Assembly: GCF_017591425.1 (NCBI RefSeq)
Contig: NW_024466512.1
Coordinates: 13,829,001 to 13,893,000, forward strand
Direction: 5' to 3'
DNA from: Ochotona curzoniae
Lineage: Eukaryota; Chordata; Mammalia; Lagomorpha; Ochotonidae
DNA length: 64,000 nt
In this document: piece by piece, positions 60,901 to 64,000 of the stretch
How the letters are laid out: every line of letters begins with the position of its first letter
Position numbering within the stretch: the stretch's first letter is position 1
Notes under the pieces: generated by a model
Databases searched by the model: none
What the model saw: the letters and a program-made list of their open reading frames with translations, nothing else
Told to the model about the DNA's origin: nothing
Translations under genes and position numbers: made by a program

Positions 60901-63139
60901 CATTTTTTCCACACCCTTTCCTGGAAATCTCTCTTTGTTTTATATATCCAATCAGTTGTCTTCTCACAAATTACAGTTGTATTTTTGTAAATTATCTGAG
61001 TATTGTACTGAATTAACATGTGCTGATGGTTTTTTTTATTGTATCACCCCCCCATGACACTACATTTCATCATTTCATAGCATCTGTGACTACCAGACAA
61101 TTTTAAATACTTTTTTCCCTTTCCATTAATTGTTGTCTTTTTCACAGTGAAGTTCCAGTTTTCATTAAAAAAAATTAAAAGATGGGCAGTTGGCACAGTG
61201 GTTTAAAGTGGTGCTTAGGAGGACCAGCAGTGTGGTGTCATGGGTAAAGATGCTGCCTGTAACGCCAGCATCTCGTATGGCTGCACCACCTGTGATCCAG
61301 CTCCCTGTTACCATGCGTGGGAAACCAGTGGAAGAGAGCCCAATTACTTGGGTCACTACGCCCAAGCGGGAGACCTGGATGAATGTCCTGGCTGTTGCCT
61401 TCATTATGGGTCAGGCTCAGCTCGTGTGGCTGTTTGGACAATGAACCAGCTGATAGAATATCTCTCTCTTTCTGAATTAATACATCTTAGAAAAATGGCA
61501 CTTGGGAAACCTATGTCCTGTTATTGGAGTGTCTGGATTCCAGTCCAGCTTCTTGCTAATGTGTACCCTGGAAGACAACAGATGATGTCTCCAAGTATTT
61601 GGGTTCCTGACTCTAATTGAATTCTCAGCTCCTGGCTTAGCCTTGCTCAGTCCTTGCTGTTTGGGCATTGGACTGTGAACTAGTGCGTGTGAGATCTCTG
61701 TGTCTGTCTGCTTTTCAAAATAAATAAAAGTGGAAAAAAATACCTTTGGATAACAGAATGTGTGTGTTAGCTTTATTTCTCACTATAGATTTTTTTTCCC
61801 ACATTGGAAATTAGGGCAAGCCTAAGAAGAATGAGAGCCTGTGGAGTGTAGCAAGAGGTGTCATTAGAATGCTAAGGAAAAACTATGGCTACGTCCGAGT
61901 GGATTTCGCACAGCCGTTTTCTTTGAAGGTGAGTGTCTGCAGGAATGGAGCCGTGTTAGAACATCAGCCTGGAATCAGGAGAGCTGGGATGCAGTCTGGC
62001 TCGAGTGATCCCCTTTTGCGTGATGTGGGACCTCTGGTCCACCCTCTCCTGTAAGGACTAAGCCTAAGTTACTAATTATATATGTTCCATGAATGATACT
62101 GTAAGTACCCAAGTGGCAGGGAGCAGACAGAACGTTCCCCAGCCTTGCCCTGCACAAAGGACAACGAGTCTGTCTTGGTGAGACACCTGGTTCAACATTT
62201 CTTGCTATTTGTAGAGTTTTGCTTATTGCTTTATAATATATGTCAGTGTGTTATGCTTTAAAATTGTGCTTACAGGAGAATTTTCAAAACAGATTTAAAA
62301 GCTGAGTGAAATTGAGTGTTGGGGTGAGTGAGGCTGTATGTTACTGAGCAGAACCCAGTACCCACATGTCCCCAGGGATGGTGTCAGTCTTGTTGAAAGG
62401 CGGGACAGGAGGTGTTAAGGTCTTTGCCGTTTCAGACTCCCTAAGATCTAGTGGGGCTGGTGGACAGAGAGGAGCAGGGAAGGCGTTGGGGAGCCCAGGG
62501 CTGTGGAGCAGAGGTCAGGCCATCTGTCTGTTCTGCATGTTGGCTTGAGTTGAGAAGATTTTAGCTGCACGTGAGAGCGCCTCTGGTCTCAAATGCCTTC
62601 CACTCGTAGGAGCCTTCTCATTTCTTACTACACTTTTATTTTTTAAATGTACACAGCTTCTCTAGTTATGATTTGCTTTTGGATTAAGGTCCTTTTGAAT
62701 ACTGAGTAAATATTTCTTCTAAGTATGGTTGTCAGTTGTCAATATTAGTACTTTTGATAATGTCAATAATTTCCTGAAGATGTGAGAAAAGTTAGATTTT
62801 TAAGTTTCTTGGGTGATTTTGTTTAAAAATCATTCTGTTCTTTCTGTCTTTGTTCTTAAGTTTCATGTTTAGCAATATTCTTTGAATCGCTCCAGACTGC
62901 TGAAGATAGCTTTAGGTATTGGAACTAGTTTCCCTGCTTCATGCCAAGACTCATTTGATAAGTTACTCCCTTTTAACCTCTTAAAGAATTGACTCTATTT
63001 TATGTTTGTAGAGGAGTAAGATAGAATGGAACGTGTTATGTATATTTTTTCAGGAATATTTAGAAAGCCAAAGTCAAAAACCTGTGACTGCTCCCCTTTC
63101 TTTGGAACAAGCCCTGCTGCCAGCTATACTTCCTTCAAG
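45859..63139 (+). CDS. GPAM: GPAM, mitochondrial glycerol-3-phosphate acyltransferase 1 (partial, spliced)
   Basis: The enzyme transfers a fatty acyl group from acyl-CoA to the sn-1 position of glycerol-3-phosphate. This is the first committed step of triacylglycerol and glycerophospholipid synthesis, and it takes place on the outer mitochondrial membrane. Spliced coding parts are 45859-45960, 47009-47131, 50075-50148, 52551-52664, 54289-54435, 55118-55214, 55721-55857, 58961-59060, 59356-59568, 61815-61928 and 63054-63139. They total 1307 nt, or 435 codons plus 2 nt. The translation follows mammalian GPAT1 closely throughout. Residue numbering places the catalytic pair at H230 and D235, as in the known family. 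Motif block II (GGFFIRRRLDE) is at about 272-282, block III (FLEGTRSRSGK) at 313-323 and block IV (IIPVGISYDR) at 349-358. No stop or frameshift was found, so the gene looks intact. The remaining half, including both membrane spans, is outside the window. The family call is very secure. Confidence 0.97.
45961..47008 (+). other. GPAM: GPAM intron 2
   Basis: GT-AG intron of 1048 bp. Apart from AT-rich stretches I see no repeat or gene in it. Confidence 0.8.
47009..47131 (+). CDS. GPAM: GPAM coding exon 2
   Basis: The acceptor TTTATTAG ends at 47008 and the donor GTAAGA begins at 47132. The length is 123 nt in phase 0 on both sides. It codes residues 35-75, from GECGFRS to CTPQSW, and contains the conserved RKRPFVGRCCY segment of GPAT1. 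The match to mammalian GPAT1 is nearly complete. Confidence 0.96.
47678..47979 (-). mobile_element. C-type SINE, antisense, in GPAM intron 3
   Basis: Contains TTCACTCCCCAAACAGCC, CTCCCATGTGGGTGCAGG and the head end GCCGTACCAGCCCC. Confidence 0.85.
47994..48366 (-). mobile_element. C-type SINE-like copy with a 31-bp tandem duplication
   Basis: Begins with an (AG)n run and ends ACTGGCCATCATGGCCACCCC. A unit of about 31 bp (CACCCTCCGCTGCCTTCC and following bases) occurs twice, at 48199-48228 and 48229-48259. The left half is quite diverged. Confidence 0.65.
50075..50148 (+). CDS. GPAM: GPAM coding exon 3
   Basis: The acceptor TTTGTACAG ends at 50074 and the donor GTAAGG begins at 50149. The 74 nt code residues 76-99 plus two bases of codon 100. 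The peptide begins EKFFNPSIPSLGLRN and runs into INETHTR. Mammalian GPAT1 as I remember it has D where this copy has E at residue 76, a mild change. Confidence 0.95.
50149..52550 (+). other. GPAM: GPAM intron 4
   Basis: GT-AG intron of 2.4 kb. It contains poly-T and CT-rich runs near 51005-51025 and a C-rich run at about 51533-51546. No gene or well-preserved mobile element is seen. Confidence 0.75.
52551..52664 (+). CDS. GPAM: GPAM coding exon 4
   Basis: The acceptor TCCGTTGCAG ends at 52550 and the donor GTAAGG begins at 52665. The 114 nt complete codon 100 and code residues 101-137, leaving two bases of codon 138. The peptide includes HRGWLARRLSYVLFVQERD and the glycosylation-like NVTENVLNSS segment, typical of GPAT1. 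Frame is kept on both sides. Confidence 0.95.
52665..54288 (+). other. GPAM: GPAM intron 5
   Basis: GT-AG intron of 1.6 kb. A MIR-like tail (CACAGTAGGTGCTCAGGTAA) is visible at about 53340-53370 and a T-rich run at about 53783-53799. Otherwise I see nothing in it. Confidence 0.7.
54289..54435 (+). CDS. GPAM: GPAM coding exon 5
   Basis: The acceptor CAAATCAG ends at 54288 and the donor GTAGGT begins at 54436. The 147 nt code residues 138-186 plus two bases of codon 187. It carries VQEAIAEVAAELNPDGS followed by a lysine-rich helix (KVKKKARK). This is the region before the acyltransferase core in GPAT1. Confidence 0.95.
54436..55117 (+). other. GPAM: GPAM intron 6
   Basis: GT-AG intron of 682 bp. 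It ends with a 68-bp alternating TA/TG tract (55003-55070) about 47 bp before the acceptor, followed by a good polypyrimidine tract. Confidence 0.85.
55003..55070. repeat. Alternating TA/TG tract before GPAM coding exon 6
   Basis: A purine-pyrimidine alternating run of TATA, TGTG and TATG words ends about 47 bp before the exon 6 acceptor. Confidence 0.9.
55118..55214 (+). CDS. GPAM: GPAM coding exon 6
   Basis: The acceptor CTTTCAG ends at 55117. The 97 nt complete codon 187 and code residues 188-219, from LTGWVLLKLFNSFFW to VKAATE. The donor is GAG followed by GCAAGA, a GC donor. No GT donor nearby keeps the frame. Reading on past 55214 gives 18 unrelated residues and a TGA at 55269-55271, while the next exon resumes exactly at residue 220, so the exon end is well supported. 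Confidence 0.94.
55215..55216 (+). other. GPAM: Non-canonical GC splice donor
   Basis: The intron after coding exon 6 begins GCAAGA instead of GT. The surrounding bases fit the GC-AG class, which needs a strong match on the exon side and AAG inside the intron. Here these are GAG and AAG. The paired acceptor is the normal TTCACTAG ending at 55720. GC-AG introns make up about one percent of mammalian introns and are spliced by the major spliceosome. Confidence 0.85.
55217..55720 (+). other. GPAM: GPAM intron 7 (GC-AG)
   Basis: The whole intron, 55215-55720, is 506 bp. A MIR-like fragment in antisense lies at about 55370-55510. Nothing else is recognised. Confidence 0.8.
55370..55510 (-). mobile_element. 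MIR fragment in GPAM intron 7
   Basis: ACCTCATAACAACCCTGAAA, GAGCTAGAGGCACAGACAGG and AGGGCCTAGCCCAGG match MIR in antisense. Confidence 0.65.
55721..55857 (+). CDS. GPAM: GPAM coding exon 7 (catalytic HX4D)
   Basis: The acceptor ends at 55720 and the donor GTAAGA begins at 55858. The 137 nt code residues 220-264 plus two bases of codon 265. The peptide begins TNLPLIFLPVHRSHIDYLL. H230 (codon 55751-55753) and D235 (55766-55768) form the HX4D motif, the catalytic pair of all glycerolipid acyltransferases. The exon ends with the conserved APYIASGNNLNIP segment. Human GPAT1, from memory, has L where this copy has I at residue 225, a conservative change. Confidence 0.97.
55858..58960 (+). other. 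GPAM: GPAM intron 8
   Basis: GT-AG intron of 3.1 kb. It holds one fairly intact antisense C-type SINE (56708-57029), a pyrimidine-rich run after it (about 57066-57105) and an old fragment around 57655-57730 that resembles mammal-wide repeats. No gene is seen. Confidence 0.75.
56708..57029 (-). mobile_element. C-type SINE, antisense, in GPAM intron 8
   Basis: Well preserved. TACAAAGTCAGTTATACAGA, GATTCACTCCCCAAGTGAC and GGCCACAAGCAGGGAGCTGG are present. Confidence 0.9.
58961..59060 (+). CDS. GPAM: GPAM coding exon 8 (motif block II)
   Basis: The acceptor TTTCTAG ends at 58960 and the donor GTACGT begins at 59061. The 100 nt complete S265 and code residues 266-298. They include GGFFIRRRLDETPDGRK. 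The arginines of block II are known to help bind glycerol-3-phosphate in this family. Confidence 0.96.
59356..59568 (+). CDS. GPAM: GPAM coding exon 9 (motif blocks III and IV)
   Basis: The acceptor TGTCCTAG ends at 59355 and the donor GTAAGG begins at 59569. The 213 nt code residues 299-369 in phase 0. Block III, FLEGTRSRSGK, has F313, E315 and G316, residues known from rat mutants to matter for substrate binding or catalysis. Block IV, IIPVGISYDR, lies at 349-358. The exon ends in HYNGEQL. Intron 9 before it (59061-59355) is 295 bp with no feature. Confidence 0.97.
60312..60629 (-). mobile_element. C-type SINE, antisense, in GPAM intron 10
   Basis: Contains TTTCACTCCCCAAATGGCC and CCATATGGGATGCTGATGCC. 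The flanks share CATCTT followed by T/G-rich bases, a possible target-site duplication. Confidence 0.82.
60640..61018 (-). mobile_element. LTR-like block in antisense, GPAM intron 10
   Basis: On the minus strand it begins TGTTAATTCAGTACAATACT and ends in ...GGATAAAACA. It has TATAAAAG (plus 60785-60792) shortly before AATAAA (plus 60767-60772), an arrangement seen in LTR promoters of some endogenous retroviruses. It holds no coding part. I found no target-site duplication, so the call is tentative. Confidence 0.4.
61181..61489 (+). mobile_element. C-type SINE, sense, with doubled head
   Basis: A head-like stretch (GGCAGTTGGCACAGTGG) is followed about 35 bases later by a second head (CAGCAGTGTGGTGTCATGGG), then the usual body. 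Two copies may have joined. Confidence 0.7.
61490..61735 (+). mobile_element. C-type SINE, sense, partial
   Basis: Body and tail only. GTCCAGCTTCTTGCTAATGT and TTCAAAATAAATAAAAGTGG are recognisable. Confidence 0.65.
61815..61928 (+). CDS. GPAM: GPAM coding exon 10
   Basis: The acceptor GGAAATTAG ends at 61814 and the donor GTGAGT begins at 61929. The 114 nt code residues 370-407 in phase 0, from GKPKKNESLWSVARG to VRVDFAQPFSLK. This is the end of the acyltransferase fold. Human has C where this copy has Y in the NYGYVRV segment (from memory). Confidence 0.95.
61929..63053 (+). other. GPAM: GPAM intron 11
   Basis: GT-AG intron of 1.1 kb. I see no clear repeat or gene in it. Confidence 0.75.
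63054..63139 (+). CDS. GPAM: GPAM coding exon 11 (last in window)
   Basis: The acceptor TTTTTTCAG ends at 63053 and the donor GTAAGA begins at 63140. The 86 nt code residues 408-435 plus two bases of codon 436. The peptide runs EYLESQSQKPVTAPLSLEQ to ALLPAILPS. This is the start of the linker towards the membrane segments, which lie outside the window. The final split codon AG| is completed in the next exon. Confidence 0.95.
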
Positions 63140-64000
63140 GTAAGATCTGCAGAGTTCTTAAACCTACTGAGCTATTTTCTTATTTCTTCTTATTTCTTAT
63201 GCTGGACCTAAACACAGGTTACCTTTATGAAAAGAATGTATCGTCTCATTCCCTTCCTAATGGAAGAAATTTTTCTCTTGATTTTATCAGGAGTATTGAA
63301 GTAATGACATGTCATTGTATGAGTTTGGAAGCCTTGGATTATTTGCATATAGAGTCTTCCTCAAGTTTGAGGGTCATGTAGGAGATCTCATTGGTGCTTC
63401 TGAGTCTTTGAATTATTTTTGATGGTACTTCAAGTTATACAAATTGTACATAGATTGAACATGTAAAGGAGTTTTTCTATTTGGATTTTTCAGAATCCAC
63501 ATTGAATTCTAATCCTAATCTAGAGAAGTTGAAGTTCTTCATTTAATATGAAGTGTTGACATTTTTTTCTTTTTAAGCATTTACTTAAAAGGTAGAGTTG
63601 AGAGAGAGAGAGAGAAAAGGGAGGGAAGAAAAGAGAAAGAGACACAGAGAGCTTCTGCTCTGCTGGCTCGTTCCCCACATGGCTGCCATGTCCAAGGCTG
63701 GAGCAGGCTGAAGCTGGGAGCCTGAACTCTCCCTGGGTCTCCCGTGTGAGTGGCGGGAGCTCAAGCCCTGGGGTTTCATTGACTGCTTTCATAGTGGCAT
63801 TAGCAGGAAGGTGGATCAGAAATGGAGCGGCAAGGAGTAGAAACTGGTACCCTGATGTGAGGTGGTGGGGTCGCAGGCCACGGGCACAACCTGCTGTGAC
63901 AGTCCCATCAAAGTGTTGATTTTTGAAAGTGCTGTAAAATGAGACATCAGCCTCTATAATCTTCTTGCTTGTGAATGTTGGAAGGGAGGCACAGACAGAC
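63140..64000 (+). other. GPAM: GPAM intron 12 (start, runs off the window)
   Basis: The first 861 bases of the intron are present. They hold one antisense C-type SINE (63570-63909) with a target-site duplication. No further exon is recognised before the edge. Confidence 0.8.
63570..63909 (-). mobile_element. C-type SINE, antisense, with TSD, in GPAM intron 12
   Basis: Flanked by AAGTGTTGA at 63551-63559 and 63911-63919. It has an (AG)n run at 63599-63612, and the head is at the right. Confidence 0.8.

Larger units (their letters stand above)
59569..61814 (+). other. GPAM: GPAM intron 10
   Basis: GT-AG intron of 2.2 kb. It is crowded with repeats: an antisense C-type SINE (60312-60629), an LTR-like block in antisense (about 60640-61018) and two sense C-type SINE copies side by side (61181-61489 and 61490-61735). 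A poly-T run is at about 60008-60020. No gene is seen. Confidence 0.75.

Noticed and set aside
1..64000. CRISPR arrays, operons, phage or bacterial elements
   Set aside because: The window is vertebrate nuclear DNA. No spaced direct repeats or prokaryotic gene layout exist here.

Overview
This window is mammalian nuclear DNA. It is almost certainly lagomorph, and most likely pika (Ochotona) rather than rabbit. The main clue is more than twenty copies of the lagomorph-specific C-type SINE, which has a tRNA-derived head, a body carrying the GATCTTCC and CTCCCCAAGTG blocks, and an A-rich tail. Several copies have the AAGTCAGATATACAGAG form that I associate with pika. The species call rests on memory of these families, not on a database search.

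The one functional gene is GPAM (mitochondrial glycerol-3-phosphate acyltransferase 1, GPAT1) on the + strand in the right third. A CpG-rich promoter and probable non-coding first exon lie at about 43.8-44.14 kb. Eleven coding exons run from the start codon at 45859 to the donor after 63139. They encode about the first 435 of roughly 828 residues and include all four acyltransferase motif blocks. The C-terminal half and the membrane segments lie beyond the right edge. All exon joins keep the reading frame. Every donor is GT except the one after coding exon 6, which is GC (a GC-AG intron).

The left 43 kb holds no gene that I recognise. It is intergenic DNA filled with SINEs, old L1, L2 and MIR pieces, two MaLR-like LTRs, a lagomorph L1 3' end at about 18.5-18.8 kb and simple repeats. 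The one gene-derived item is a decayed processed pseudogene of SNRPB2 (U2 snRNP B'') at 38.9-39.75 kb. In human the upstream neighbour of GPAM is TECTB, so the empty left side fits a large spacer between the two.

I found no new biological system. The observations most worth checking are the GC-AG intron just before the catalytic HX4D exon, the LTR-like antisense block in intron 10, the alternating TA/TG tract next to the exon 6 acceptor, and SINE insertions with perfect target-site duplications.
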